Assembly (NCBI RefSeq): GCF_023065955.2
Contig: NW_026622985.1
Location: forward strand, 3,928,001 to 3,992,000
DNA from: Ursus arctos
Taxonomy: Eukaryota > Chordata > Mammalia > Carnivora > Ursidae
Direction of reading: 5' to 3'
DNA: 64,000 bases
How positions within the stretch are numbered: position 1 is the stretch's first letter; each line of letters opens with the position of its first letter. The translations under genes and the position numbers were made by a program. A model generated the notes under the pieces. It worked only from the letters and a program-made list of their open reading frames with translations. It searched no databases and was not told the origin of the DNA. Of this stretch, positions 1-12,481 are shown in pieces.

Positions 1-3000
1 CTCTTCAACTATGACTCCAGGCAACAACTTCCTTCTTGCCATGTGCCTAGATCAGTGAGATGAGTTTTTCTGGTTCTACTTCATCCATAGTACAAGTGTC
101 CAGATCTTGGCCAGGATCCCAGTTCCTGGTGTCTGCCAGGGAAGGAGCCCATCTCCCCATGTCCCATCCAATTCATCCTCCAACTGGGGCATTTGGCTTT
201 AACTTCACAACTACTAAGCATCCCCCCCCCCCCCAATTTGACTCATCTGGAAATGCCCCTTGCTCACTTCCCACATTAGTTATCATTCATTTGCTTTGAT
301 GTATATACAATAGGGCACCACCAGAGTTGGGGGAAATATTCCTCCATCTCTCCATCATAAATGATCAAGAATTTTTGCACCTGTCTAAAATGAAAATGCT
401 TCATATTTGTCTGCTTACAAAGTATCTCTGCTTTTCAGGTTGTGGTCATGGTTGAAATCAAAGATAAGAAATTTATATCTTTTTGTTTTGTTTTGTTTTC
501 TTTGTTGTGTGACAAATGATAGCCAAGAAATGATCTATTTTTTCAAACTTCACTTGGAAATCTGTGAGCCTGACACACTTTCCCAGGGAGAATATCTTTA
601 GCTAATATCAGCATTTGTCTATAATTATGGCTCTAGTTAAATTGACTGCTTTGTTTGGGGTCATTGCATAATGATTCATCTTAGTCAGATTCTCAAATTT
701 GTTGGCATAATGTTGTACATACTTCATTGTATTTTTCAAAACTGTGCTTTGTACCTATGCTTATTTTCCCATTTCTATTTTTTTTTTATTTTTTCACAAA
801 CAATTTCAATTTTATTTTCTTTTTTGTGCCGACAATTAGTTTTTATTTCAAAGCGCACATTGTTTTCTTTGACTGTACTTTTCTCTAAAACTTGCTATGT
901 AATGTTGACAGGAGTATTAACAGCAAGTAGTAAATAATACCAAGTAAAAGTATGGAAGTCATAACATCAAAATTTCATTCATAATATATATGCAAGCCTG
1001 TATTTATTTTTAATCCAATTTGTCTTTTCTTGAAGAGATATATTAGAGCACTTCTTCTCATTAAAGATTTCTCAATTTCTTTCTCTTTTATTTTTCTATC
1101 TGTGATTGAAATCTCTGACATTGAAGGCATTAAAGATTCTGATTATTATGTCTCTTGCAAGAATAAAAAAAATTATCAATACGAAATATATTTATCCATT
1201 CTTTTTGATGTTTTTAATTTTGAGTTATACTTTCTCTACATTTAGGTATATTTACTCCCATTGTTGGTCTTTGCTTTTGTATATCTTTTTCATTCTTCTA
1301 TATACCACCTTTTTGTATGATTTACAGTACATCCAGATATATTGAAAATGGCTAGATGTTTATACTTATTGAAATTGATGCTTGTCTTTTAAGAGGGGAA
1401 TTAATGTATCCACATACTAGTGTTAACATATCTTTCCTGATATTTTATATTTCAGTTGACATCCATTTCATTTTTTGTTTGTACTGTTTTGAGTTTATTG
1501 ATAATTATCATCCCTCTTCCCACATGTTACTTCAGAAATAACGCATTTTTTCAGTTTGACTAGTGTTTTCCCTTAAATATTAAAATATTTAATTGTTTCT
1601 AGATATAATCAGAGCTTACATTCTCTTAGAAATAGACAACATATGAGGTTGTACTCCCTGTCACTTGCCTGACTAAATCACATAGAATTGTCATTCTAAA
1701 TTCCTATTTGATGTTGTATGCTGTACATATAAATGTATGTATCGATTACTAGTTCTACACTGAGGTATATATACCATATGCATTTTTACTCTAAAGTTCA
1801 TATCTTCATGTATTATCTATCATGTATGCTTTGTGTAATGTTACATCTTTGCTCTATGTGAACTACTCAATAGTAATAATAATCACAATTACTAATTGTC
1901 TTTGTTCCTGTATCTGTTTAGCTACTCTGTTCATCCATTGACGTTTATCTTATTTTTTTTTTAATATCTAAGGATTAAATCTGTAATGTGCAATTCTTCC
2001 TTTGGTTTTTGTTCAAATGTTTTTAAATAGGTAGCATGAATTATTTTTAAGATACAAATTTTAATCCTACCAGAGTCTTCTGTTTCCTTTATCAAATTTC
2101 TTTCTTCGGGTATTAGTTCTTCTCCATATTGAGTTTGGTGTTTCTCCCATGGTGCTGGGTAATGGATGGTGATTTGCTCAACTTTGTATTTAAGAATCAT
2201 CATTTAACTCCTTGTTATGTTCACTTATCCTTCTCCATGTTTGTCACTGGGATGCGAAGTAGGTTATGTTGATTTCTTCTTTGCTGGGATGACAGGCTTT
2301 CTGCCTGGGGAGTGAGTACCGACCTGTCTTTGTAGTCCTGTGCATTTATAGTCCCTCTACCATTGCTTTACCATCCAAACAGAAGCTACTGTGCAGCTCA
2401 GTGGTGAAGAGGCTAACAGACTTCTGTACTGTAAATTGATTTTCCTCACTCCAAAAAAGTCTCAAATGTCTTTTCAGCAACTTTCAACTCTCTGAGCTCG
2501 CTACTCCCTGACCTCACTCCTATGATTGCAGACTTTTTTCTACATGTGTTTTTGTCTACAAATACTGTTTTGTTGTTTCTATTTTTTCCTTAGGTCTGAT
2601 ACTCACTACTTTCACCTTCAGAAATTTCTGAAATGCCCCATAATTTTTAAAATACATAAAAAATATTCATGAATATTTGAACCTATTGCTGACTTAGGAA
2701 ATTAAAACCAAATATGAAATTAGAAAAATTATAATATGATTTTGAGAAAAGAAATAAAATCTTTGTAACTAGTTTCAAGATATTTGTATGTTGCTCTCTG
2801 CAAATACTATGACCATATATACTTATTTTGAGAATAAAATTAGGTAACTTTAAAAATTATCTGAAATGTCAACATCTTTGAAAGAGTTCCATTGAATGGA
2901 GTAAATACAGCCACAGGCATTTAATTAAATTCCTTTGAAAATGTTACTGGAGCTCTGCAACAACCGCCCTTCATGAGATAATGGATTGAGGCAAATAGGA

Positions 3001-4388
3001 GTCTCTGCTGCAGACCCAGGATGTTGACAGTTAATAAAGTATCTCAAGCCCAGATCACAAAAGTAATTTTTTTATAAATAATTTGAAAATTTAGAGTACT
3101 TTCTATGTGAATTGATTAATCACCAGTTCCCTCTTTTTCAACCTCCTGCCCATAAGCACAGCTATGACAAAACAATGCATTTCCACAATAGGCAGAGGGA
3201 ATCTCAATCAAGAGATTGAAAGGAATAAACTTCAGTGTTCCTCTTGTGGCTCTGTCTTTCCTGGATACAAGCCCTGAAAGTTCAGCAAAGAAAAGCCTCC
3301 ATCTAAATAAGAACCTGTCAAAGTTTAGGCTTTCATATGCTTTCTTTAGTCTAATTTGCTTCCATGTATTTTTCAACAGAAAGTAAACGTAAGGGACTAC
3401 TAAGATTATATAAATCAAACATAACAAATATGAAGAAGATAAAAAAATTCACCTCAAACTATTTACACCTCATTCATCCACACAACAATGAAATAATACT
3501 AAACTATGGGTCTACTGAAACCCAGTAACTAGGTGCTTATAATAAAGTTTCTTAATGGGTATTTATATATTTGTTTTACAAAGACGATGGCTCCATATGT
3601 TCATTTCTACAATGCCCACCTTCCTCCACCAAATAATACATGGATTAATCAGCCTTAAATCCACGTTGCTGGTACACTAAAATTTCACAGAGTATTCTAA
3701 GTTAACATCAACACACCTTTGCCTTCTCTGATGGATGAAAAGGATTAATACATGTTTATGATGTGTTTACCTTTTCTCTGCAACGGAATAATATTATTTT
3801 GGAATTATGGCCAATTATTTTTTATTCTAAACACAAAGAGAAGCTAAGTAACATATAACCAAATACACTAATAGAATGAATAATTAAACTGTAGTATGTT
3901 CTTAAAATGGAAAATCATCATGCAGAGTAAGTGAATGACTATACAGCCACGAGCAAACATGTGTGTTGAAAGAAGCCAGGCATAAAAGAAAACAAAACAA
4001 ACAAACAAAAAATGACATGTCTCTCTACATTTAAGGTGACAAATAGGAACAATTTGTCTACAGTTTTGGAAGTCAGGACAGTGGGTGCCCTTGCAGGTAC
4101 TTATCTGAAAGCTGAACAAAGGGAGATTTTGTGATCTGATTATCTTTCGTATCTTCACCATGAAGATGAAAACATATATGTACATTATGACAAAATCATT
4201 GGGCTGTAACCTTGTGTGTTGCATTTCAATTAAATGATTCATTTAAAAGATGCTACCAGAAAGTAAAGACCAAATAACTACACAAAAAGAACAGCAAGAA
4301 TAATTACAGACTTGTCCACTGCAGAGGCCACCTGTGGTGATGAGGAAAACATTGAGGATACACGGAGGATGAGAAAAACCATCCCCCA
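1..4388. other. AT-rich unassigned stretch, no gene recognised
   Basis: The plus strand is T-rich from about 400 to 2600 and more mixed afterwards. A 13-base C run sits at 222-234. The open frames (for example minus 3116-3427 and minus 3868-4242) show no recognisable motif and no splice-bounded structure. The strand bias would suit an old decayed LINE on the minus strand, but I could not align it to a family, so it stays unnamed. Confidence 0.5.
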
Positions 4389-4401
4389 GAAATGAAATTT
4401 T

Positions 4402-4591
4402 TTTTTAAAGATTTTATTTATTTATTTGACAGAGACAGCCAGCGAGAGAGGGAACACAAGCAGGGGGAGTGGGAGAGGAAGAAGCAGGCTCATAGCAGAG
4501 GAGCCTGATGTGGGGCTCCATCCCACAATGCCAGGATCACGCCCTGAGCCGAAGGCAGACGCTTAACCGCTGTGCTACCCAGGCACCCCCG
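4402..4591 (-). mobile_element. SINEC (tRNA-Lys SINE), young ursid-type
   Basis: Read on the minus strand it has a GGTAGCACAGCGGTTAAGCG head, the GGCTCAGGGCGTGATCC region, a TC-rich body and an AAATAAATAAAATC tail. The direct repeat GAAATGAAATTTT lies at 4389-4401 and 4592-4604 and is the target-site duplication. The element is full length. The tRNA-like head carries internal pol III A and B boxes; these SINEs are moved by L1 machinery. Confidence 0.95.
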
Positions 4592-5050
4592 GAAATGAAA
4601 TTTTAATTTAGAATTCCAGAACCAGCCAACGCATCACCCAAAGTACAATTTTGAGTGAATTATGCAAATAATAAGAAATTTCATATTCTTGTAAGTATAC
4701 TGAAATAAATAGTGAAGAAAACATATTTTAATGAACAAAAAAAGGGGGGGAGAAACAATAGTGAACAAATCAGTTCTTACCGAGTGGTACATCTAAGATG
4801 CATTAACTACATCCAGCAATAATTAAAAATTTAGAAGTTTAAAAACGTATAGTACTAGAAGATTAGTCAAAAGTAGTAAGGGAGATGAGGGGGAAGAATT
4901 CTGTGAAACTTTCTAGGAAGCTCATGTTTCTCTGAGAACATAGACAGGCTAAATTAAATTAAATATATATTATCTAAGAAGAAGAACTAATTAATAGAAA
5001 TAGAGTTTATGTTAAACTAGGAAAAGAGAAATCAAAATAAAGAAAACAGA

Positions 5051-5639
5051 TGGTTGCAGACTGAATTATTTCCCCCACAAAATCCACGTTGAAGCTCTAA
5101 CCCCTGAAGTGCCGGGACTAGGAGTTGGGCCTCTAGGAGGTACTTAGGGCTAGATGAGGTCAAGAAGGTGGAGCTCTCCTGATGGGATTAGTGGCTTTAT
5201 GTTAGAAAAGTCAGAGAGAGAGAGAGGAGAGAACGATACCTCTCCAGGGGCAGAGACAGCAAGAAAATGGCTTCCACAAACCAGAAGGAGGGCTCTCGCC
5301 AGGAAGTGAGTTAGTGGCACCTGGATCTTGGACTCCCAGCCTCCAGAATTGTGAGAAACAAATGTGGTTTTTTTTGTGTTTTTTTTGAGATTTTATTTAT
5401 TTATTTGACAGAGATAGAGACAGCCAGCAAGAGAGGGAACACAAGCAGGGGGAGTGGGAGAGGAAGAAGCAGGCCCATAGCAGAGGAGCCTGATGTGGGG
5501 CTCGATCCCATAACACCGGGATCACGCCCTGAGCCGAAGGCAGACGCTTAACCGCTGTGCCACCCAGGCGCCCCCAAATGTGTTTTATAAGACACATTTA
5601 ATCTGGTATTTTGTTACAGCACCCTAAGGTACTAACACA
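5051..5639 (+). mobile_element. MaLR-type LTR (MLT1-like), split by a SINE
   Basis: The order of blocks matches the mammalian MaLR LTR: CTGAATT-TTTCCCCC near the start, TTGGGCCTCTAGGAGG, GATGAGGTCA, GATGGGATTAGTGGC, GGACTCCCAGCCTCCAG, GTGAGAAACAAAT, then TGGTATTTTGTTACAGCA and TACTAACACA at the end. Positions 5367-5575 are a younger SINE inserted on the opposite strand. This is an ancient class III LTR remnant with no sign of activity. The subfamily is not certain. Confidence 0.8.
5367..5575 (-). mobile_element. SINEC, young ursid-type, nested in MaLR LTR
   Basis: Full-length minus-strand copy ending in GGGGGCGCCTGGGTGGCACA when read 5' to 3'. The short target duplication AAATGTG is at 5360-5366 and 5576-5582 and interrupts the polyadenylation-signal region of the host LTR. 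The tail on the plus strand is a T-rich run with a TTTTGTG interruption. Confidence 0.95.
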
Positions 5640-6144
5640 TAGATATTCTAACAGGAGCAAGGAAATAGACAAAGTTAATAAGAACAAAGTAAATAGAAAG
5701 CACAAATTAAGATTACGAAATTAAATACTAGTGACAAAAATTGCTAATTTTGAGACTATATATTTGATCCCAGAAATGATCAGACAGGGCAAATGAAAGA
5801 GGAACAATGATTTTTTTTTTAAATAAAGCCTAATACAAATCCAGCTCAGAAAGATTATAAGCGTTAGGAAAATATAACATAGAAAATAAACATAAATCAA
5901 AAGAGAAATGTCATAGCAATACAATAACTGATAAAATATATACCAAATAAAATACTGTGTAAGAGACAATATTATTTAAGGGAAATAGCATTAGTGGTTC
6001 TATCACACACATCACTTAGTAATTCAGATATAGTCCACCAGCATGCATAAAATCCATCAAACCCAATGTCCCTAGATTATAGTCTCAAAATATATACATT
6101 TAAAATAGATCAATTACATAGAGAGTTTGAGAAATCCACAAATT

Positions 6145-6145
6145 A

Positions 6146-6206
<61 letters not shown>
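6145..6206. repeat. Compound (GT)n(AT)n microsatellite
   Basis: About 13 GT units run directly into about 17 AT units with no interruption. It has no unique flanking element of its own and is likely length-polymorphic. Confidence 0.97.
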
Positions 6207-6209
<3 letters not shown>

Positions 6210-6304
6210 TTTCATATTCACTGGCATGAACTAACAAAAATTACAAACTGAATTCTATGATGTACTTGCCATATATCTATGTTAGGGTTTACAATAATTA
6301 TAGG

Positions 6305-6480
6305 TAAAAGTAAAGGAGTGCTTACTATGTAGTAGGAATACTTCTACATACTTTGAATATACAATTTCATTTATTACTCACAGCAAGGCTATGAGAAAGA
6401 TACTATTATTATCATACTTTAATGTATAAGAAATGTAAGTCACAAAGATCTCAGAGGATTAACCTGAGGCTCCGTATGCA
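6305..6480 (-). mobile_element. MIR SINE fragment
   Basis: The plus strand shows the reversed MIR layout: GTGCTTACTATGT, a later TTCATTTATTACTCACAG, CTATGAGAAAGATACTATTATTATC, and a degraded CAAAGATCTCAGAGGATTAAC. This order is characteristic of the ancient mammal-wide MIR family. Divergence is high and neither end can be placed exactly. Confidence 0.75.
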
Positions 6481-6844
6481 TAGATGACTTAACATTAAAA
6501 ACTTTATTAATAAAATTAACAAATTAAAATTGAGCACAAGAAGGTCTAGACAATGACACCTTGGTAGTAACAATTACCTGGTGCCCAGAACTCACTTTCC
6601 AAATATCATTCGCCTATAAGAGGGACCATCGTGTCTCAGAGAAATGGCTGACTCTAGGGTCAGGACAAGGGAAACATAACATGAGCTTGGAACATCTAAT
6701 CATTCAAAAATAAAAACATGTGTAAAAACAGGAGGTCCACATGTCAGAAAGATGTAGGAGCCTACCTGAAGGCATTCCTAATGGTCAAAGCTAAACCAAT
6801 TAGAGCAAAAAATACACAAAACAGTATAGAATTATAACCCAAAG

Positions 6845-7060
6845 TGGGGCGCCTGGGTGGCACAGCGGTTAAGCGTCTGCCTTCGGCTCAGGGCGTGATC
6901 CCGGCGTTATGGGATCGAGCCCCACATCAGGCTCCTCTGCTATGAGCCTGCTTCTTCCTCTCCCACTTCCCCTGCTTGTGTTCCTGCTTGTGTTCCCTCT
7001 CTTGCTGGCTGTCTCTATCTCTGTCAAATAAATAAATAAATAAAATCATTTTTAAAAAAA
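6845..7060 (+). mobile_element. SINEC, young ursid-type, 17-bp target duplication
   Basis: Intact head GGGGCGCCTGGGTGGCACAG, body with GATCCCGGCGTTATGGGATC, and tail AAATAAATAAATAAAATC. A perfect 17-bp duplication, AGAATTATAACCCAAAG, sits at 6828-6844 and 7061-7077. A small internal repeat of the GTGTTCCTGCTT segment is visible near 6980. The perfect duplication points to a comparatively recent insertion. Confidence 0.97.
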
Positions 7061-7154
7061 AGAATTATAACCCAAAGAAATAACCATGAACCTATGGTGG
7101 TATAAACAAATGATTGAATATAGAAATAAATGGGGGAGAAGGAACAAATCTTCT

Positions 7155-7830
7155 GTAGAGAAGCATTTCACAACATACATGTAAATATTCTCCCCCACTC
7201 CAGGAGGTGGGCTGAATCCTCTCTTCCCACCCCTGCATTTAGGCTGGGTTTAGTGACTTGCTTCCAAAAAAATAGAGTATGAAAGGTGTAGAATAACAAT
7301 TTCTCAGGGCAGAAACCTGGCACACACCACCTTAACCAAGTGACCAACTTAACATTATCTGTAGTAAGTCACAATGTTAGTGTAGATCTTCTGATATCGG
7401 GCACTTCACTTTGTCATTTCCTTTCTCATAATCCATAACCATAGTCCAACAATGAGAAAAAAAATCAGACAAACTGAAATTGAGGCACATCCTACAAGAA
7501 ATTTTCAAAACTGAAGGGCATGAAAAATCAGATTGAGAAACTGTCATGGAGAATAGGGAGTCATGATGACTGAGTATGGTGTGGTACCCTGGATTGGAAT
7601 GTGGAACAGAAAAGGGACATTAGTGGAAAAATGAATCTGATTTGAATAGAGTCTAGATTTTTGATCGTAGTAATGTACCCATACTGTTTTCTTAGTTTGA
7701 AATATGTCTCCTGGTAATGTAGGGCATTAACCTTAGGGGACTGGGTGGAGGGATTGCAGACACTCTCTGTGTTATCTGTCTCATCTCTACATTATTCCAA
7801 AATACAAAAGCTAATTGTAAAAGCCAAACA
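7155..7830 (+). mobile_element. Ancient L1M-type 3' region (tentative)
   Basis: Segments resemble a mammal-wide L1 3' sequence: TTTAGTGACTTGCTTCC, AACCTGGCACACACCACC, a GGACATTAGTGGAAAAA block near 7615, and an ending with CATTATTCCAAAATACAAAAG. The family call is from memory of the block order, not from an alignment. Confidence 0.5.
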
Positions 7831-7831
7831 A

Positions 7832-7929
7832 CAAAATGTTCTTAGACACAGAAGAAAAAAAAATTTTCAACTGCAAGAGTTGAACAAAATGTTCTTAGAT
7901 ACAGAAGAAAAATGAACATTTTTCAACTT
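7832..7929. repeat. 53-bp tandem duplication
   Basis: CAAAATGTTCTTAGA-ACAGAAGAAAAA starts at 7832 and again at 7885, and each copy runs on to TTTTCAACT. The copies differ by a few substitutions and by A-run length. Confidence 0.85.
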
Positions 7930-8142
7930 ATTAACCACCTACTCAAGATAACATTCCTTATTTAACAAAGAGTAAAAAGGAACATACCAAAGTGAAGTAA
8001 GATATTTTGTAAACCCATACATCCTACATAAGGAAAATTAACCAAAACTTAAAGCTACATAATATACAAGAAAACCACCATAAAAACTTAGAAAATATGA
8101 TATTTAGCCTGATGTATCTGAAAGATATTGTTATCTAGAGTG

Positions 8143-8156
8143 TTTTTTTAAAGATT

Positions 8157-8195
<39 letters not shown>

Positions 8196-8396
8196 CTTCA
8201 TTTGAGAGAGAGAGTGCCCATGCACACAAGCATGAACAGCGTGGGGGCTGGTGGGGGAGGGAGAAGGAGAGAATCTCAAGCCAACTCTGTGCTGAGCATG
8301 GAGCACTATTCAGGCCTCGATCTCAGGGCCCTGAGAGCATGATCTAGCTGAAACCCAGAGTCAGACATTTAACTGACTGAGCCACCCAGGCGCCCC
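8143..8396 (-). mobile_element. SINEC, older subtype, long (TTTA)n tail
   Basis: Reading on the minus strand gives GGGGCGCCTGGGTGGCTCAG, then the older body with GGGTTTCAGCTAGATCATG. On the plus strand the tail is an expanded ATTT tract of about ten units. Flanks TAGAGTGTTTT and TACAGTATTTT look like a decayed target duplication. Confidence 0.92.
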
Positions 8397-8399
8397 TAC

Positions 8400-9425
8400 A
8401 GTATTTTAAAAATCCATATAAAGTCATAAAATAAGCACCAAATTAATAAGAAGTTAGGCAAAGTATTTCAAAAGGATATTCATAGAAAACGAAAATGTGA
8501 TTAAATATGCAAAGAGATGCTCTCCCTAGTGATTGTTGAACTGTGAATTCAGTGAAATAGTATTTGTTTACCCCATTATAGTGGCAAAACATTAAAGACC
8601 AACAAGTATAGCATGGATGAGAGAGAACAGAAATGTCTGTGCAAGTTTGGAGAGAGTTTAGCTTGAATAGAATCCCTTTTGCCAACCAACGGTCTGGATG
8701 TAGGTACCTAACATAATGGACTACGGGCTCCACGAGTGGGTAGCAGCCTGAGCGTTTTCCACGGAGGATCTCTTACCTCGGTGCAAGTGAGACAGAAGCA
8801 CACATGTTTTATTTGATGTTCTGACAAATTAAAAACAACCTAAATCGGGGCGCCTGGGTGGCACAGCGGTTAAGCGTCTGCCTTCGGCTCAGGGCGTGAT
8901 CCCAGCGTTATGGGATCAAGCCCCACATCAGGCTCTTCTGCTATGAGCCTGCTTCTTCCTCTCCCACTCCCCCTGCTTGTGTTCCCTCTCTTGCTGGCTG
9001 TCTCTATCTCTGTTGAATAAAAAAAAAAAAAAATCTAAAAACAACCTAAATCAGTATGAAGGGGAAGGGACAAAACTAAGTTACTCTTTGTGTACTCTTA
9101 TGATGGAATTTTATTCAGCTGCTCACATGATTGAAGTCCCTTGCAGACATTACATTATATAAACAAGATAAGGCAAAAACAAAAGTTATAGAAAAAGTGC
9201 AAGATATTATGTTGCAAATATTAAATAAAAACACATTCAATAATAATGTGTACTTCATTGATACACTAACAGGCAAAAGCAATGAATCTTCAAAACCTCT
9301 GAAGTGAATGTTTAGAATAATAGTTGGTAATATTTTTGTGATGAGGTCAGGGTTTTTAATGTTAATCTTTGAAGTTTTCTGAATCTTGGAAACATTTTTA
9401 AAATTTAATACAATAAAAGTACTTT
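8400..9425 (+). mobile_element. Old L1 ORF2 3' end and 3' UTR, split by a SINE
   Basis: The block order is that of the end of L1 ORF2: CCCATTATAGTGGCAAAACAT, an AACAACCTAAAT stretch, then GATGGAATTTTATTCAGC and a 3' region ending in an AATAAAAGT-type signal. A younger SINE at 8847-9035 interrupts it. Many substitutions and no intact frame, so it is a dead fragment. Confidence 0.65.
8847..9035 (+). mobile_element. SINEC, young ursid-type, 17-bp target duplication
   Basis: Full-length copy with GGTGGCACAGCGGTTAAGCG and an ATGAGCCTGCTTCTTCC body. Perfect duplication TAAAAACAACCTAAATC is at 8830-8846 and 9036-9052. It has one GTTGAATAA change before a pure A tail, and it lies inside an L1 remnant. 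Confidence 0.97.
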
Positions 9426-10399
9426 TCTGAAATCTGATTTACTCTGCTTTTCTCTTCTTTACCCACTTTCCTCTCTCTTTGTGATTATACTGAGCAACAC
9501 AAACATATTACACAGAGAAAGATAGATTTAAAATAGGTAATACTGTCTTAAGTGTATACAAAAATAGCTACTTTCTACATTTAATTTTTTCACATTAAAT
9601 AAAAGTAATGAAACATTCCTACATCAAAATTTACAAATTTTCAATACCATATACATATTTTTACTATTTGTCTTATCTTTAAGAAAATTATTATATTCAA
9701 AGGAGATATTTCTGAATTGTAAGCAATGTATTATTTACTGTAAAAAATCCTTAAAAGCACATTTTTCTCCTAGTTATAGGTCACTTTTAGTTGCTATAAA
9801 ATAGATCCAGTTATAATCTCTTTTCTTTTTATTGTATAAAATCAAACCTTGTTTTGCCGAAATATGACTTCTTTTGAGAGTCTACTTTAATTCTTCCATA
9901 TTTTACTGAGCACAAAACCCCTGAGCTGATGATATCCTTTCCAATCACTTCTTTTGCTCTTAGTCTCCTGCCAGCAGGTGATGGATTGTGTTAGTTGCTA
10001 GGGTCAAGTTGTTGCCCATAGGAAAAAAAGGTAATTCATTACACTATCAACAATCATACCAGTCCAGTATCACCACTTAAATTATTGCTTCAACCACACT
10101 AGCTCAGCTTTGTGCACAGATGTAGCACCTTTGGATACAGGACTCATAGTGACAACAGTGTCCAGAACATTGACTAATGAGGTAGCATAAAAATGGGCAG
10201 GCTATGGTAAAAGTGGTCATGGGAACTTGTAATTTCTAGAATTAAAGTGAACACCCATTGTATGAAGTATATGTATATTCTTTGCCATTATTTTTTTAAG
10301 ACACACTTTTGCATTGTATAGATAGTGAACAGGATGTTTCTCCCCAGCTCTGACAGCATTTTAGGCAGATTTGAAGATCTGAAGATGGTGGTAACTGGT
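9426..10399. other. Unassigned AT-rich stretch
   Basis: No long frame, no SINE head and no recognisable LINE blocks were found. The sequence around 9950-10220 is a little GC-richer but gives no family or gene match by eye. Confidence 0.4.
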
Positions 10400-10545
10400 A
10401 GAATAGCAGCAATCAGAGAACCAGGGACATGACCTGAGCTTGGATCACAGCTCTCTTGTCACTTGTGTGACCTTGGACAGACATTTGCCTCTCACCCTTG
10501 CTTCTATCTCATCAATTTAAAATTGGGGATAGCAGATATGTGATT
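10400..10545 (+). mobile_element. MIR SINE fragment
   Basis: GAGCTTGGATCACAGCTCT, then CTTGTCACTTGTGTGACCTT, GGACAGACATTTGCCTCTC, and AATTTAAAATTGGGGATAG follow the MIR core order (CACTTACTAGCTGTGTGACC, then TGTAAAATGGGG). A few small deletions are present. Confidence 0.85.
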
Positions 10546-10768
10546 GCTATTGTTCTTTTGCTGTCTAATTGCATGTGATTCTCCCCCACACTGATTTTTT
10601 ATTTAATGAATGTAAATGAGAAGCTGAACCTAATAAACTACGGGTAAACATTTTTTTCAGCTTTCTATAACAGTAGTTCCCAAACTCTTGTTCATTAGAA
10701 CGATAGGAAATATATTTGATGCTACCACCTAATATAAACACACATAATCATGCAATTATCTGCATGGA

Positions 10769-10775
10769 TCTATCG

Positions 10776-10807
<32 letters not shown>

Positions 10808-10838
10808 CCTACCTATCATCTATCTATCAATCACCATC
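10769..10838. repeat. (TCTA)n tetranucleotide microsatellite
   Basis: About eight uninterrupted CTAT units are followed by variant CTAC and CATC units. A likely variable tract. Confidence 0.95.
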
Positions 10839-12193
10839 ATCATCTATCATGAAACAAAGGTTTCAAAAACCAGCTATCTTTTTGTGACAAACTGTTATGT
10901 TCCATTACAATTTATTTTATTTAAAGAAAATCTTGCTTGCAGCCAGCTACACAGATTTCATTGACCTCTAATTTGTGGCATATTCCATCTGAAGAACATC
11001 AAGATTAAGTTTCCAGCCCACTTGCATGGATACCAGCTGTGTCATCAAATGAACACTGCCTACCTCTGTAGTCTTATTGGCAGGATCTTTCACACCAGCT
11101 CCGTCTACAGCATCCTTCCATGAACACACGTACATGTGCAAATACACACACACACCATGCATACACAAACACGTGCTATTTATTTAATTCTTTGTTTCTG
11201 CACATGGATTTTGTTCTACTTGGAATTTCTTTTCACTAGAAAATTTTGGTGAAGGAATGGTTCTTAAAGTTTTATTTGTCATCTCATAAAAGTAGTGGGG
11301 TTGGGATAAAACAGGAAGGGAACACTGGTTATAAGTTACTTAAAAAAAAAATCTTCCTGTTTTGATTATTTTGTCCTGTGGGAATAAATTATATTAGGGC
11401 CTTCCTAAGATGTAGTGATTATGTTCAAAATAATCAATTACAATAGTACTTTATATTGCCAACTGACAACCTTTCAGAAAAATGTTTCTGAAATTATTAA
11501 AATTATTTAACTAGGTAAGATGACATCACCGAACAATCCTCGTACAAAAATGATAGGGAAAAATATGCCTGTGAATGATCTCCACCCCTGTTCATCATCT
11601 CCTGCTACAAACTGAAGAAAAGAGTCCATTGTGAAGCTGGTCTGTTTTGTTGGGTAGAGAGTGGGAAGCACTTTTGAATGTTCTGGAATGGGGGACAGGC
11701 TGACAGCTATCATTGGCAACATGACTACTGACACACAACATACCCTATGAGCCAGCTCTTAGTCCCTGTCCCTGGAAAAGCTTTAGTTCTGAACCGAAGG
11801 AGTGCTGCCCCTGGAGGAGTGGTGGCTTTGGGGCATGGAGGATTTATAGGACAGGATGATCATTGTTCCTTCTATCCCTTTCATTTTGTCCATTTTTCCA
11901 TTGTGGGTGTTATCAAAGGATACTTCATTCAGTTAAGAAAAGTTGAAATAGACTGTCTACATTTTAAAGTCTGCCAAAAAAGAGAATTCTGCAAACTTTA
12001 TTAAAATGCCTAATTTAAATACCACCATCCCTGGGAAATATCCCAAGACCCTATAGATAAAAGTATTCAGCCCTTTCTCTGTATTACCTTTGTACCTTAC
12101 ACATGCTTCTAATGCCATATTCACCACACTGAGTTAGAATTTGAAGAATTAGCATGTAGTGATGACCGACTGGGGTCAGATTCCCTGTTTTAC
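10839..12193. other. Unassigned, no gene recognised
   Basis: A short CA/TG-rich patch lies near 11130-11165. The minus frame 11507-11734 (75 codons) looked briefly protein-like but has no confident family match and no splice-bounded structure. Otherwise ordinary non-repetitive sequence. Confidence 0.4.
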
Positions 12194-12481
12194 GAATAGA
12201 ATAGAATAGAATAGAATAGAATAGAATAGAATAGAATAGAATAAAAGAAAAGAAGAGAAGAGAAAAGAGAAAAGAAAAGAAGAAAAGTAAAAAAGAAAAG
12301 AGAAAAGAAAAGAGAAGAAAAGAAGAAAAGAAAAGGAAAGAAAAGAAAAGAAAAGAAAAGAAAGGAAAGGAAAAGAAAAGAAAAGAAAGGAAAGGAAAAG
12401 AAAAGAAAAGAAAAGAAAAGAAAAGAAAAGAAAAGAAAGGAAAAGAAGAAAAGAAAAGAAAAAAAGAGAAAAGAAAAGAAA
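12194..12481. repeat. Polypurine tract: (GAATA)n then (GAAAA)n
   Basis: About ten GAATA units (12194-12242) grade into almost 240 bases of AAAAG, AAGAG and AAAGG variants. Outside the T of the GAATA block it is virtually all purine on the plus strand. It ends exactly at a SINE head. Confidence 0.97.

Noticed and set aside
3116..3427. 103-codon minus frame with a hydrophobic start
   Set aside because: AT-rich sequence readily gives hydrophobic frames; no family match and no splice context.
11507..11734. 75-codon minus frame with a FTGIFFP-like string
   Set aside because: A faint likeness to cation-chloride cotransporter segments is too short to support a call; no matching sequence before or after.
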